DNA of 23,243 nucleotides from Candidatus Gerdarchaeota archaeon. Its GTDB lineage: Archaea; Asgardarchaeota; Heimdallarchaeia; JABLTI01. The position numbers were made by a program, and so were the translations under genes. Shown here one piece after another: positions 7,608 to 16,360 of this stretch. Where the stretch lies: NCBI GenBank assembly GCA_016840945.1, contig JAEORJ010000294.1:1-23243 (forward strand). Reading direction: 5' to 3'. Position 1 is the stretch's first letter, and the number at the start of each line of letters is the position of its first letter. Below the pieces are notes generated by a model, which made no database searches, was not told the origin of the DNA, and worked only from the letters and a program-made list of their open reading frames with translations.

Positions 7608-8193
7608 AATGGCTGTGTTCAACAATACCATATAAACCAGAATTAGAGTCTTGGAGTAATGGAATCTCAATTGGTTTATAGGTAAATACTATTAATAAAA
7701 CAGCAAGTAACACAATAGCTAATGATAGTAAAACTATCCAAAGTATTTTGCGTTTTTCACCTATTGGTTCATGAGTTACCAATTTATAACTGATATATTG
7801 CTGAATGCCAATTGTTATGAATAATATTACAGAATCAAAGATGAAACTTTCCCATCCCGTAATACCTGTATAAGTGTAAAAGATCATTATATTAGCAATT
7901 GGTGTGAAATAAAATGCGGTCGTCTTAGCTAATAAGAAATTGTTTGTTTTTTTCCACATGAAAATTGCTTCAACTGCATAATACAATAATGCAGGCCAAA
8001 ACATCAATTTAACATGTTCCCAAACAGATTCATTAACAGGGAAAAACCAACCAATTGGTTCCCAATAATTTAGGAATTCAAACATAAAATGCCATAAAGC
8101 ACCTACCGCAAATATGACAAAAGCTCCAACAATATGCCATATTTTTATTTGTTTCACATAATTTGTTTCAATTGATTCAACGTTCATTTCCAT
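7606..8193 (-). CDS. DUF6512-like polytopic membrane protein
   Basis: A 195-residue membrane protein with about five or six hydrophobic helices. The motif HFMFEFLNYW followed by FFPVNESVWEHVKLMFWPALL (split across residues about 45-75) and the end LLQDSNSGLYGI are the pattern I recall for DUF6512 family proteins of unknown function, common in Firmicutes and archaea. The conserved histidines and the NESVWEH segment lie at a membrane edge and may be a functional site, but no reaction is known. I chose ATG 8193 because GGTGAT lies 6 nt upstream; the longer GTG start at 8202 overlaps that Shine-Dalgarno site. It converges on saccharopine dehydrogenase and is not obviously linked to it. Confidence 0.75.
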   Translation of the reverse strand: MEMNVESIETNYVKQIKIWHIVGAFVIFAVGALWHFMFEFLNYWEPIGWFFPVNESVWEHVKLMFWPALLYYAVEAIFMWKKTNNFLLAKTTAFYFTPIANIMIFYTYTGITGWESFIFDSVILFITIGIQQYISYKLVTHEPIGEKRKILWIVLLSLAIVLLAVLLIVFTYKPIEIPLLQDSNSGLYGIVEHSH

Positions 8194-8360
8194 AAAAATC
8201 ACCTATTAAACATATAACAAAATGTATTGAAAAAAACCTTTCTTTAAAAAATTAATAAAAAAACTATTCTTGCTTAATAAAATGAAAATCTATAGAAGCA
8301 ATTTCAAATGGTAGAAATTTTCTAGCTGGTGCTTATATTTCGATTATTATTTTTCATACT

Positions 8361-8372
8361 ACTTATAATAAA
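8361..8372 (+). promoter_or_regulatory. TATA box for the serine racemase-like gene
   Basis: ACTTATAATAAA would place transcription start near 8390-8395, which favours the ATG at 8411 as start codon over the in-frame TTG at 8387. Confidence 0.4.
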
Positions 8373-8410
8373 ACCTTAAAATAATATTGAATACGATTAA
8401 AGTGATACAA

Positions 8411-9367
8411 ATGTTTAGCGAAATTGAAGCAGCTTATAATCGTATTAAAGGAATTGTCAATAAAACTCCAGTAATGACATCTACTACATTAAATGATTCT
8501 TTAAATTGTGAATGTTATTTCAAATGTGAAAATTTTCAAAAGATTGGAGCTTTCAAATTTAGAGGAGCTCTAAATGCTGTTTCATCATTATCTGAGGAAG
8601 AGAAGAAAAAAGGGGTAATAACTCATTCTTCTGGAAATCATGCACAAGCTCTAGCATTAGCTGCAAAAATTATGAATGTTAAAGCTGTTATTGTTATGCC
8701 AGAGAATGCTCCAAAAGTAAAAGTTGCTGCAACAAAGGATTATGGTGCAGAAGTTGTTTTTTGTGGATCAAAACCTGGTGATAGAGAAGAAGCTGTTAAA
8801 CCTTTAATAGAAAAATATGGTTATACTTTAATTCACCCTTCAGATGACCCCCGAATTTATCTTGGAGCTGGAACAGCTGCTTATGAACTTATTAAAGAAG
8901 TAGGTGAGCTTGATTATGTTTTTGCTCCTGTTGGTGGAGGGGGATTATTAAGCGGTACTGCCATAGCTACAAAAGGCTTACTACCAAATGCTAAAGTTAT
9001 CGCTGTAGAACCAAAAAATGCAGATGATGCTTATCGTTCCTTTAAAATAGGTAAGATTGTTCCATCCATAAACCCAAATACTATTGCTGATGGATTAAGA
9101 ACTCAATTAGGGATAAATACTTTCAAAGTTGTTATGGATAAAGTTGATGATATTATTACTGTTTCAGAAAATGAAATAGTTGATGCAATGCAATTTTTAT
9201 GGGAACGAATGAAATTAGTTGTTGAACCATCAGGTGCTGTTTCATTAGCTGGAGTAAAGTCAAACCAAATTGATGTTTTTAAGAAAAAAATTGGCATTAT
9301 AATTTCTGGTGGTAATATAGACCTGACGGATTTTTTCAATAAGATTAGAGATTCTTTAAAAAATTAG
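8411..9367 (+). CDS. Serine racemase / threonine dehydratase-type PLP enzyme
   Basis: A fold-type II pyridoxal-phosphate enzyme of 318 residues from ATG 8411. Such enzymes deaminate L-threonine or L-serine to 2-oxo acids, or racemise serine. The PLP lysine is in KIGAFKFRGA (K49), the substrate loop is SSGNHAQALA, the phosphate loop is GGGGLL, and SGGN is near the end. VEPKNADDAYRS matches the Mg-binding site of eukaryotic-type serine racemase and yeast SRY1. There is no C-terminal ACT domain, so allosteric control by isoleucine is not expected. Serine racemase, threonine ammonia-lyase and hydroxyaspartate ammonia-lyase cannot be separated by sequence reading. It ends with TAG at 9365-9367 and a full-length C-terminus, which shows that TAG can act as a stop here. 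Confidence 0.88.
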   Translation: MFSEIEAAYNRIKGIVNKTPVMTSTTLNDSLNCECYFKCENFQKIGAFKFRGALNAVSSLSEEEKKKGVITHSSGNHAQALALAAKIMNVKAVIVMPENAPKVKVAATKDYGAEVVFCGSKPGDREEAVKPLIEKYGYTLIHPSDDPRIYLGAGTAAYELIKEVGELDYVFAPVGGGGLLSGTAIATKGLLPNAKVIAVEPKNADDAYRSFKIGKIVPSINPNTIADGLRTQLGINTFKVVMDKVDDIITVSENEIVDAMQFLWERMKLVVEPSGAVSLAGVKSNQIDVFKKKIGIIISGGNIDLTDFFNKIRDSLKN

Positions 9368-9402
9368 AGAAATTCTCTCAACTTTATTTTTTTTAATTTT
9401 TA
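9366..9402 (+). terminator. Weak hairpin with T-rich tract
   Basis: AGAGA (9366-9370) pairs with TCTCT (9374-9378), and a T-rich run follows at about 9383-9402. The stem is short, but the T tract alone can end archaeal transcription. Confidence 0.4.
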
Positions 9403-9435
9403 GTGTAAAAAAATGATTTTTTAATATCAACCAAA

Positions 9436-9454
9436 CATATTTATATATATAAAC
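9436..9454 (+). promoter_or_regulatory. Strong TATA box ahead of the structured RNA candidate
   Basis: An uninterrupted ATATTTATATATATAAAC element preceded by CCAAAC, a plausible BRE, predicts a transcript start near 9470-9478, just before the 13-bp terminal stem. It is the best archaeal promoter match in the window. Confidence 0.6.
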
Positions 9455-9469
9455 TAATTGTTTTAGATG

Positions 9470-9622
9470 GGCACTATATACTCTTGGGGAAGTGTTGATT
9501 TAAAATGGATGGCCGTCGCAACGGGAAAAGCGCAAGAATAAGGTTGGGGAGAAGCAGATGGATGATAGTAATATTCATTAATCACGGATTTTGAAACACT
9601 TCCCCAATTCCATTCTATTTTT
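9470..9622 (+). ncRNA. Candidate structured RNA or 5' leader upstream of the sirtuin gene
   Basis: A perfect 13-bp closing stem joins TTGGGGAAGTGTT (9484-9496) to AACACTTCCCCAA (9595-9607); it continues inward with AAAAT (9502-9506) and ATTTT (9588-9592). Inside are a hairpin CCGT-CGCA-ACGG (9513-9524) and a hairpin TGAT-TAAT / ATTA-ATCA (9563-9584) with a 2-nt AG bulge and ATTC loop. TTCTATTTTT (9613-9622) follows. A strong TATA box lies upstream. TTGGGGA recurs at 9544-9550 and AAGTGTT at 9639-9645, so the 3' strand could pair elsewhere. I recognise no known family; 5S rRNA, SRP RNA and RNase P RNA signatures are absent. A mobile element with terminal repeats is a less likely alternative. 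Confidence 0.55.
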
Positions 9623-9672
9623 CTTCGAAAAAAAGAAAAAGTGTTAGTGATAATAGTTTTTGTGAGAAACAC

Positions 9673-10443
9673 ATGAATCATATGAATAATCCTTCTAAAC
9701 AAGTAATTGAAGCAATCCAAAAAATAAGTGCTAAAATAGATGGACAAATAAAAATAGTTGCTTTAACTGGTTCAGGCATATCAAAAGGTTCTGGTATACC
9801 AACTTTTAGAGGTAAGGATGGATTATGGAGAAATTACGATGCTATGCAATTAGCAACTCCTCAAGCTTTCTCTCGAAATCCTAAATTGGTTTGGGAGTGG
9901 TATGCTTGGCGTATGGGCATTATTCTTGAAAAAGCCCCTAATCCAGCGCATCTAGCTTTAGTTGATTTAGAGAAACATGGTTATTTGCAGTGGATAATAA
10001 CTCAAAATGTTGATAATTTGCATAAAAAAGCTGGTTCAAAAAACATAATACAGGTTCATGGTGATATCTTTCATGCATGGTGTCAAAGCTGTGGTTATTC
10101 TTTACAATTAGTTGAACCTCCTAAATCACCTCCAACATGTAACTGTGGAAATTTACTGCGACCAGGGGTTATTTGGTTTGGTGAATCACTAAATAGATCT
10201 GATTTAATGAACGCTTATCGAATTATAACTGAAGAGTGTGATGTTTTATTGGTTATAGGTACAAGTGGTTTGGTTTATCCTATTGCTGCATTTCCTCAAG
10301 ATGCAAAATTAGCTGGTTCGCTTGTAATTGAATTTAACATTGAACCTACACCAATATCTGAAATCGCTGATTATTCGGTTTTTGGCAAATCTGAGGAAAC
10401 ATTAGCAGAATTCGTTCAAACATTAATTAAGAAAAAAGATTGA
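9673..10443 (+). CDS. Sir2-family NAD-dependent protein deacylase, SIRT5/CobB-like
   Basis: A 256-residue sirtuin that removes acyl groups from lysine side chains using NAD+. Seen: the NAD loop TGSGIS (32-37, where most members have GAGIS) and SGIPTFRG; QNVDNLH (111-117); catalytic H129 in VHGD; a structural zinc site with C137, C140, C156 and C158 (the second pair unusually close, CNC); and GVIWFGE. Y77 and R80 in WYAWR match the Tyr/Arg pair that binds succinyl and malonyl groups in SIRT5 and bacterial CobB, so desuccinylation is a reasonable inference. ATG 9673 has only a weak ribosome site; a second in-frame ATG is three codons later. The gene lies about 50 nt after the structured RNA candidate and may share its promoter. 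Confidence 0.92.
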   Translation: MNHMNNPSKQVIEAIQKISAKIDGQIKIVALTGSGISKGSGIPTFRGKDGLWRNYDAMQLATPQAFSRNPKLVWEWYAWRMGIILEKAPNPAHLALVDLEKHGYLQWIITQNVDNLHKKAGSKNIIQVHGDIFHAWCQSCGYSLQLVEPPKSPPTCNCGNLLRPGVIWFGESLNRSDLMNAYRIITEECDVLLVIGTSGLVYPIAAFPQDAKLAGSLVIEFNIEPTPISEIADYSVFGKSEETLAEFVQTLIKKKD

Positions 10444-10453
10444 TTGGTTCTTT

Positions 10454-11020
10454 TTACTGTCTCTTTTCCCAATCTTCTCTTAAAATATCCATAATGATCA
10501 TGTCATTGTATTTACCATTTGAATAGAATGCTTGTCGTTTTTTACCAACTTCTTTAAAACCAACTTTCAAATAAGTTTTAACTCCTCGAATATTGAAATC
10601 AAAAACAAAAAGTTCAATACGATTGAGATTTAGATACTTAAATCCAATATCAAGTAATACTCTCATTGTATCAGTACCAAAGCCTTTGCTCCAATTTTCT
10701 TTTTTATGGATAGCAATACCTAAAACAGCTGATTTGTGGATACCACTAACATCTTCTAAACCTGCTGTTCCAAGAAATTCTTTTGTATTTTTATCGATAA
10801 CAGCAAAGATATAAGCTTGACCTGATCTTCTTCTTTCCCAAGTGCTTTTAATCCAGTTTTCTTCTTCCTCTCGAGAGAAAGGCATAGGCGTTGAAAGAAA
10901 AGTTCTAAGTTCCAAAGTATTCCAACTTTCCATTATACTATCAAGATCGCTAAGCTCTACACCTCGTAGTATTACTTTTTCTCCTTCAAACATAATAACA
11001 TCAATTTTATCAAAAATCAT
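10454..11020 (-). CDS. GNAT acetyltransferase, RimJ/RimL type
   Basis: A 188-residue N-acetyltransferase that transfers acetyl from acetyl-CoA, in relatives to a protein N-terminus or a small amine. It begins with the family pattern VILRGVELSDLDSIMESWN, has a core strand TAGLEDVSG, then the acetyl-CoA loop region ENWSKGFGTDTMRVLLDIGF, and ends with NIRGVKTYLKVGFKEVGKKRQAF. Substrate cannot be predicted. ATG 11020 is used; an in-frame ATG at 10993, nine codons in, would give a start closer to that of most relatives. It converges on the sirtuin gene with a 10-nt gap, and the transporter gene lies 41 nt upstream on the same strand, so the two may be co-transcribed. A link between an acetylase and a deacylase is possible but not shown. 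Confidence 0.85.
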   Translation of the reverse strand: MIFDKIDVIMFEGEKVILRGVELSDLDSIMESWNTLELRTFLSTPMPFSREEEENWIKSTWERRRSGQAYIFAVIDKNTKEFLGTAGLEDVSGIHKSAVLGIAIHKKENWSKGFGTDTMRVLLDIGFKYLNLNRIELFVFDFNIRGVKTYLKVGFKEVGKKRQAFYSNGKYNDMIIMDILREDWEKRQ

Positions 11021-11061
11021 TGATTATTTAAAAGATTCGTAAGTTGGTTGAAAGTAATTAG

Positions 11062-12147
11062 CTATTCCTTACCACCAGAAATAATGGATGAATCACCAAT
11101 TGGGTTAGTTAGCGGATTACTTTCTGTAGATTTTTCGCTATAAGATTCAATCGAAATAGGACAAGTAACAATGATATGTGATGAAGGAGTAGTTGATTCT
11201 GAATCCTCTTTCTTAGTTTTTTCAATTGCTGTTGCTTTTTCATTGGCTGTAGATGAAGATAACAATGCAACACCTATTATTATAATAACTATGCATATAC
11301 TCCTGATAGCTTTTTGCCAAGTTAGTAAGCTAACTGTGGTCCATTCATTAAAGATAATAATGCCAGCCATGACTTGAGTAAAGAGATTCATAACATCTAA
11401 AGTCGGTGACACAACGATTGCTTTTCCTTTTTGCAAAGCCATCTGTTGAGAAGTAAAAGCTACCAGATAACCCATTAACATTATAGTAAGATAAATCCAC
11501 CACTGCCAAGCACCTAGTGAATTCTTTAGAAAATCGGTTGCATTAGTAAAGGTAAGACTGCCAATAGCTCCTTTAGCAAAAATAGTTGCAAAAGCGTATG
11601 AGAATCCAGAAGCCATTGCCATTAATCCACCAGCTTGGGGATATTTCCGTTTAACTGTAGCAATTAGTAATAAAGTAATCATTATAGCAAATGTTGCTAA
11701 GAAAGCTATTGCTTTTATTTGTTTAAAGAAATCAGAGATGTTTACTAAATCAACATTTGCAGGTGTAGTTTCTCCTACAAGATTCATAGTAACAACTGCA
11801 ATTGTGATGGCGATAATTCCTGATATTTCAAGAATAGATATTGGTTCCTTAAGATAGAGCCATGAGAAAAAGATTAACACAATAAAGCCAACACCCATTG
11901 TTGGAGCTACAATTGATAATGATCCTATCTTTATTGCATACATCAAGGGAAACCATTGAAGACAAGTAAGTATATATCCAAAAAGCCATGTTTTACATCT
12001 AGCAAAATTCTTAATGTTTTGCCACACACTTTGTTTTTCAATATCGGGTAAAGTGCATGCCCCTTTCTTCTTAAATACCAAACCGATATTATATACAGAA
12101 TTGGCCAGAATTCCAAGCATTACTGCAATAATATCACTAGTTTCCAA
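11062..12147 (-). CDS. NIPA/EamA-like multi-helix transporter
   Basis: A 361-residue integral membrane protein with about nine or ten hydrophobic helices in two halves, in the drug/metabolite transporter superfamily. The start (ILANSVYNIGLVFKKKG), the segment SIVAPTMGVGFIVLIFFSWLYLKE cut into two helices, and IIFNEW near the end of the second half resemble the NIPA magnesium transporter branch more than classical EamA exporters. I infer transport of a cation or small metabolite. A hydrophilic tail of about 60 residues follows the last helix, rich in Ser, Thr, Glu and Lys. The TTG start is supported by AGGAGA a few nt upstream; no ATG is in position. It ends with TAG, and the next in-frame stop lies only about 15 codons further, so TAG is probably a normal stop here. 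Confidence 0.75.
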   Translation of the reverse strand: METSDIIAVMLGILANSVYNIGLVFKKKGACTLPDIEKQSVWQNIKNFARCKTWLFGYILTCLQWFPLMYAIKIGSLSIVAPTMGVGFIVLIFFSWLYLKEPISILEISGIIAITIAVVTMNLVGETTPANVDLVNISDFFKQIKAIAFLATFAIMITLLLIATVKRKYPQAGGLMAMASGFSYAFATIFAKGAIGSLTFTNATDFLKNSLGAWQWWIYLTIMLMGYLVAFTSQQMALQKGKAIVVSPTLDVMNLFTQVMAGIIIFNEWTTVSLLTWQKAIRSICIVIIIIGVALLSSSTANEKATAIEKTKKEDSESTTPSSHIIVTCPISIESYSEKSTESNPLTNPIGDSSIISGGKE

Positions 12148-12363
12148 TTTTCTTCTCCTGGCTTTCCTAGTTTCCGATAAAGGTATTAATTGTTGTTTTT
12201 GTAATAATAAAGGTTGCCCATCTGCTCGTAAACGTTAAATAAATATCAAGTAACTATTTTTTTCATCGTTTTAAAAGAAAAATCGATGGATTGTGATATT
12301 TTTTAGTTGAAATTTTAGTTCTATTAGCGCTAGTAATAAAAACAAGTAAACAAATAATCATCT

Positions 12364-13365
12364 ATGGAAAAGTTCGATATTGATTCAATATCACGATTGA
12401 ATCATTGTTTATTGCCAACACCAATTGTGCCCATGGAACGTCTAACAGAGTATTGTGGGAAAGCAAATATCTTCATTAAAAGAGATGATCTTACTGGCAT
12501 TGCTTTTGGAGGTAATAAGAATCGTAAATTAGAATTTCTCATGGCAGATGCTTTGCTAAAAGGTTCTGATGTGATAATAACTGAAGGGGCATTAACTTCT
12601 AATCATTGTTTACAAACTGCTGCTTTTGCAGCTCGAGTAGGTTTGGATTGTATTCTTGTTTTATCTGATGCTTTTATTGGTGAACAAATCACTGGAAATT
12701 TATTGCTCAACCAAATTTTAGACACTAAAATCTACAGAGTTGCTACTAGTGCTGAAAGAAAACCTGCCATGGAAAAAATTGCTCAAGAATTAATATATGA
12801 AGGAAAAGCTCCCTATATTATTCCAACAGGCGGTTCGAATACTATTGGTATTTTAGGATATATTTTATTCATGAGAGAAATTGCTGAGCAATCTGTAGCA
12901 ATGAATATCCAATTTGATTATTTAATCCATGGTTCAGGTAGTGCTGGTACCCAAGCAGGTATTTTGGTGGGCAAGAAATTATATTATCCTGAAATAGAAA
13001 TTATTGGTATTTCTGCTGGTGATAAAAAAGATGAAATTGTTAATGATATAAAACAAATTACAACTGATTTTATTAAAGAATGGTCGTTGGATTTCAAAAT
13101 TGCTAATGATGAAATAATAGTTTTAGATGATTATTTTGGTGATGGTTATGGTGCACCTTCTGAAGAGATGATTGAAACAGTAAAATTAGTAGCTAAACTT
13201 GAAGGTATTTTTTTGGATCCTGTTTATAATGGTAAAGCGATGATTGGTTTAATAGATCTTATTAATCGTGATATAATTTCATCAGATGCTAATATTTTAT
13301 TCCTACATTCTGGTGGAGGACCAGCATTGTTTTCTTATAGCTCATCTTTCAGTAAAAAAATATGA
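12364..13365 (+). CDS. D-cysteine desulfhydrase / ACC deaminase-family PLP enzyme
   Basis: A fold-type II PLP enzyme of 333 residues. The family breaks D-cysteine to pyruvate, sulfide and ammonia, or opens aminocyclopropane-carboxylate. The signature FIKRDDLTGIAFGGNKNRKLEFL (split near residue 50) carries the PLP lysine. The Ser/Asn loop reads TEGALTSNHCLQTAAFAA where most relatives have GAIQSNH. TGGSNTIGILGY binds the PLP phosphate, and DPVYNGKAMIGL and LHSGGGPALF complete the family pattern. Substrate choice between D-cysteine, L-cysteate and ACC cannot be settled here; the LT in place of IQ near the catalytic Ser is a point to inspect. ATG is preceded by a weak AATAAAAA element about 25 nt upstream and no Shine-Dalgarno sequence, consistent with a leaderless transcript. 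Confidence 0.87.
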   Translation: MEKFDIDSISRLNHCLLPTPIVPMERLTEYCGKANIFIKRDDLTGIAFGGNKNRKLEFLMADALLKGSDVIITEGALTSNHCLQTAAFAARVGLDCILVLSDAFIGEQITGNLLLNQILDTKIYRVATSAERKPAMEKIAQELIYEGKAPYIIPTGGSNTIGILGYILFMREIAEQSVAMNIQFDYLIHGSGSAGTQAGILVGKKLYYPEIEIIGISAGDKKDEIVNDIKQITTDFIKEWSLDFKIANDEIIVLDDYFGDGYGAPSEEMIETVKLVAKLEGIFLDPVYNGKAMIGLIDLINRDIISSDANILFLHSGGGPALFSYSSSFSKKI

Positions 13366-13519
13366 GATTTTGGCAGTAGATGATAATAAAAATGGTTTTT
13401 CTTTTAATTTTCCTTTGTAATTAATAAAAATCAAGTTGAAATCATTAGTTTTTTAATAATGGTATTAAATAGACAAGAAATCTGTTGTATAATTAGCAGC
13501 AAAGAATAGGTGATAATTA

Positions 13520-13744
13520 TTGGCAAAAACAAAAAAAGTTATTTTTAAGATAAGTGGCATGCACTGTAACGGTTGTGCAGCTTCTATAGGTCGAGCTTTA
13601 AGTAGACTTGATGGAATTGAAACTGCTGAGGCAGATTATCCAAAAGGTATTGCTACAATAAAATACGATGAAAAAACCGTCTCAAAAGAAAAAATGATTG
13701 AAACAATTGAGAATTTAAATTATAAAGTTGAAGGTGAATTATAA
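13520..13744 (+). CDS. CopZ-like copper chaperone (heavy-metal-associated domain)
   Basis: A 74-residue protein that is a single HMA domain with a ferredoxin-like fold. The metal loop [11 protein letters not shown] places C16 and C19 as Cu(I) ligands. Such proteins carry copper in the cytoplasm to a CopA ATPase, and the CopA gene begins 19 nt downstream. The TTG start is supported by GGTGAT 6 nt upstream; no ATG is available before the metal motif. The pair is very probably one transcript. No copper regulator of the CsoR or CopY type is seen next to it. Confidence 0.88.
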   Translation: MAKTKKVIFKISGMHCNGCAASIGRALSRLDGIETAEADYPKGIATIKYDEKTVSKEKMIETIENLNYKVEGEL

Positions 13745-13763
13745 GTCACTTCGGGGTAGAAAA

Positions 13764-16256
13764 ATGTCGGATTCTGATGAAACAACTAAAAAAACAATAA
13801 AAATTGGTGTTACAGGAATGACCTGTGCAGCGTGTAGCAGTGCTGTTGAACGAGTATTAACAAAAACTGAAGGTGTCAATACAGCTGCGGTTAGCTTAGC
13901 TACAAATGATGCTGTTGTTTCATTTGATCCTAATCTTGTATCAGAAGATAAATTAGTTGATGCTATAGAAAGCATCGGTTATGGTGTTCGTAAAGAAAAA
14001 GTAGAGATTTTAGTTAAAGATATGAATTGTGCTTCATGTTCTATAAGTATTGAAAATGCATTAAAGAAATTAGCTGGCGTTATGTCTGTCGCTGTAAATT
14101 TAACTACAAGAAAAGCTACAATTGAATTTAATCCTGCGTTAATTAACGTATCTTTATTAGAAAAAGCGATTCGTGACGTTGGATATGAAGTTGAAAAATC
14201 ATTTGAAGAAGATGCACTGACATTAAAGAGACGTTTAGAGAAAGAAGAAAAATTGCGTTACAGAAATAGATTAATTTTCGGTGCAATTTTAACAACACCT
14301 TTAATGGTTTTTATGTTTATTGACCTTGGTATTAATGGTTTTATGGAATTACCTTGGGTTGGTTATACAATGCTAGCTTTAACAACGCCAGTTTATTTTT
14401 ATGTTGGATGGCCATTTTTCAAAAGTGCTTTTAAAGCGATCACTCATTTCACATCAAATATGGATGTATTAGTTTCTATAGGAAGCACTGCAGCTTATTT
14501 CTACAGTGTTATTTCATTAATACTCTTCGAAGTATCAAGTTTGATGATTGGAATGTATTTTGAAACTGCAGCATTTATTCTTACAGCGTTAGTAATGGGT
14601 AAGTATCTTGAAGCTATTGCTAAAGGTCGAACATCAGACTCTATTGCAAAACTTTTTAGTTTACAAGCGAAAACTGCCCGAGTAATACGTGATAATGTTG
14701 AGATGGATATTCCAATTGAAGGAGTTATAGTAGATGATATTGTCTCGGTTCGCCCCGGAGAAAAAATTCCTGTAGATGGAATCATAATTGAAGGTATAAC
14801 CGCTATAGATGAATCCATGATAACAGGTGAAAGCCTTCTTGTGGATAAAAAACCAGGCGATTTAGTAATTGGTGCTACTATAAATAAAAATGGCTTTATT
14901 AAATTCAAAGCTGAAAAAGTAGGGAAAGATACAATGCTCTCACAGATAATTCAATCTGTTGAAGATGCTCAAGGAAGTAAAGCACCAGTACAAAGATTAG
15001 CTGATAAGGTTAGCTCTTATTTTGTTCCAATAGTATTAATACTTGGACTTATTACATTAACAATCTGGTTAATTCTCGGTGGTGTTTTTTCAATCAATCC
15101 TATTAGAGATATTAATGTTGAATGGTACACACATGCATTATTGAATACTGTATCTGTTCTTGTTATTGCTTGTCCGTGTGCTCTTGGTTTAGCTACACCA
15201 ACTGGTGTTATGGTTGGTTCAGGTAAAGGTGCAGAATTAGGTATTTTATTCAAAAACGCTGAATCTCTCGAGATAACACAAGATATTAACACTATTTTAT
15301 TTGATAAAACTGGCACACTAACTAAAGGAGTTCCTGAAGTAACTAACATAGTAGTAATTACATCAGATTTTGCAGAAGAGGATATACTCTCAATTGCAGC
15401 TAGTGCTGAGAAAGGATCTGAGCATTCATTAGGCGAATCTATTGTTAGAGCTGCTGCTATGAAGAATCTAACATTGACTGATCCTACTGATTTCAATGCT
15501 ATTGCTGGAAAAGGTATTACTGCTGTGGTAAATGGTAATCGAGTTATCTTGGGAAATAGCGCATTAATTAATGATAATAAATTAGAAATAAATACGTCAA
15601 TAAGCAAGAAGATGAGTGAGCTACAAAAGACAGGTAAAACTGTAATGATTGTAGCTCATGACTCTACTATTATTGGTTTGATAGCAGTAGCTGATGTTAT
15701 AAAAGATTCATCAATAAAAGCAGTGCAGCTTTTGAAAGAAATGGGTATAGAAGTAGTAATGGTTACTGGTGATAACAAACAAACTGCTGAGGCAATAGCT
15801 AAACAAGCAGGAATTAGTAGAGTGTATGCTGAAATATTGCCCGATGAAAAGGCAAAAATTGTAAAAGAATTACAAGATGAAGGAAGAAAAGTTGGTATGG
15901 TTGGAGATGGAATAAACGACTCTCCAGCATTAGCCCAAGCTAATATTGGTTTTGCTGTTGCATCAGGAACGGATATTTCAATTGAAGCTTCAACTATAAC
16001 ATTGATGCGCAATGACTTGACTCAAGTTGTTGATGCTATAGAATTAAGTCATGCAACATTAAAGATAATCAAACAAAACCTACTCTGGGCTTTCCTATTT
16101 AATATAATAGCTATTCCTGTAGCAGCAATAGGTTTACTTGATCCAATGATTGCAGCTGCAGCTATGGCTTTTAGCTCAGTATTTGTGGTATCAAATTCAT
16201 TGCGATTGAAACGTTTCAAACCCAAAATAACTGAAAATAATGTCGAATCGCAATAA
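13764..16256 (+). CDS. copA: CopA-type Cu(I)-exporting P1B ATPase
   Basis: An 830-residue P-type ATPase. Two N-terminal HMA domains carry CxxC at C21/C24 and C89/C92. Eight membrane helices are expected, with the TGES actuator loop at T354, the CPC metal motif at 470-472, DKTGT with phosphorylated D514, GDN and GDGIND (G714-D719). The last helices read NLLWAFLFN and [15 protein letters not shown]; the MxxSS element fits the Cu(I)-specific P1B-1 group, although the usual YN before it is FN here. The nucleotide-domain motif usually SEHPL is SEHSL, with the key His kept. An upstream in-frame TTG (13728) would overlap the chaperone, so ATG 13764 is preferred. With the chaperone upstream it forms a copper export unit at the cell membrane. 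Confidence 0.93.
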   Translation: MSDSDETTKKTIKIGVTGMTCAACSSAVERVLTKTEGVNTAAVSLATNDAVVSFDPNLVSEDKLVDAIESIGYGVRKEKVEILVKDMNCASCSISIENALKKLAGVMSVAVNLTTRKATIEFNPALINVSLLEKAIRDVGYEVEKSFEEDALTLKRRLEKEEKLRYRNRLIFGAILTTPLMVFMFIDLGINGFMELPWVGYTMLALTTPVYFYVGWPFFKSAFKAITHFTSNMDVLVSIGSTAAYFYSVISLILFEVSSLMIGMYFETAAFILTALVMGKYLEAIAKGRTSDSIAKLFSLQAKTARVIRDNVEMDIPIEGVIVDDIVSVRPGEKIPVDGIIIEGITAIDESMITGESLLVDKKPGDLVIGATINKNGFIKFKAEKVGKDTMLSQIIQSVEDAQGSKAPVQRLADKVSSYFVPIVLILGLITLTIWLILGGVFSINPIRDINVEWYTHALLNTVSVLVIACPCALGLATPTGVMVGSGKGAELGILFKNAESLEITQDINTILFDKTGTLTKGVPEVTNIVVITSDFAEEDILSIAASAEKGSEHSLGESIVRAAAMKNLTLTDPTDFNAIAGKGITAVVNGNRVILGNSALINDNKLEINTSISKKMSELQKTGKTVMIVAHDSTIIGLIAVADVIKDSSIKAVQLLKEMGIEVVMVTGDNKQTAEAIAKQAGISRVYAEILPDEKAKIVKELQDEGRKVGMVGDGINDSPALAQANIGFAVASGTDISIEASTITLMRNDLTQVVDAIELSHATLKIIKQNLLWAFLFNIIAIPVAAIGLLDPMIAAAAMAFSSVFVVSNSLRLKRFKPKITENNVESQ

Positions 16257-16346
16257 TTTACTCTTTATATCCAAACAGTAAGTTTAATTTATCATAAGCA
16301 ATTAGATTGTTGTATCGAATGGGTATTGTACTCATTTAATAAAAAA

Positions 16347-16356
16347 ATAATTTATA
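16347..16356 (+). promoter_or_regulatory. TATA box of the zinc-ribbon gene pair
   Basis: ATAATTTATA lies immediately before the proposed GTG at 16361. If this is the true box, transcription would start near 16375-16380, inside the first codons. The start codon of the gene, or the box, is therefore uncertain. Confidence 0.25.
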
Positions 16357-16360
16357 AGGC

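Noticed and set aside
9484..9607. Miniature transposable element with 13-bp terminal inverted repeats
   Set aside because: No flanking target duplication is visible, no second copy exists in the window, and the element follows a promoter and precedes a T tract, which fits an RNA gene better. A genome-wide copy search could revive the idea.
9463..9747. A 94-codon minus-strand frame across the structured RNA candidate
   Set aside because: It overlaps the sirtuin start and the stem structure, has no family likeness and no promoter or ribosome site that I can see.
15017..15607. A 196-codon open frame on the minus strand, with others at 14501-14908 and 15656-16012
   Set aside because: They lie antisense to copA, whose frame is full of family motifs. 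The antisense products are low-complexity and match no family.
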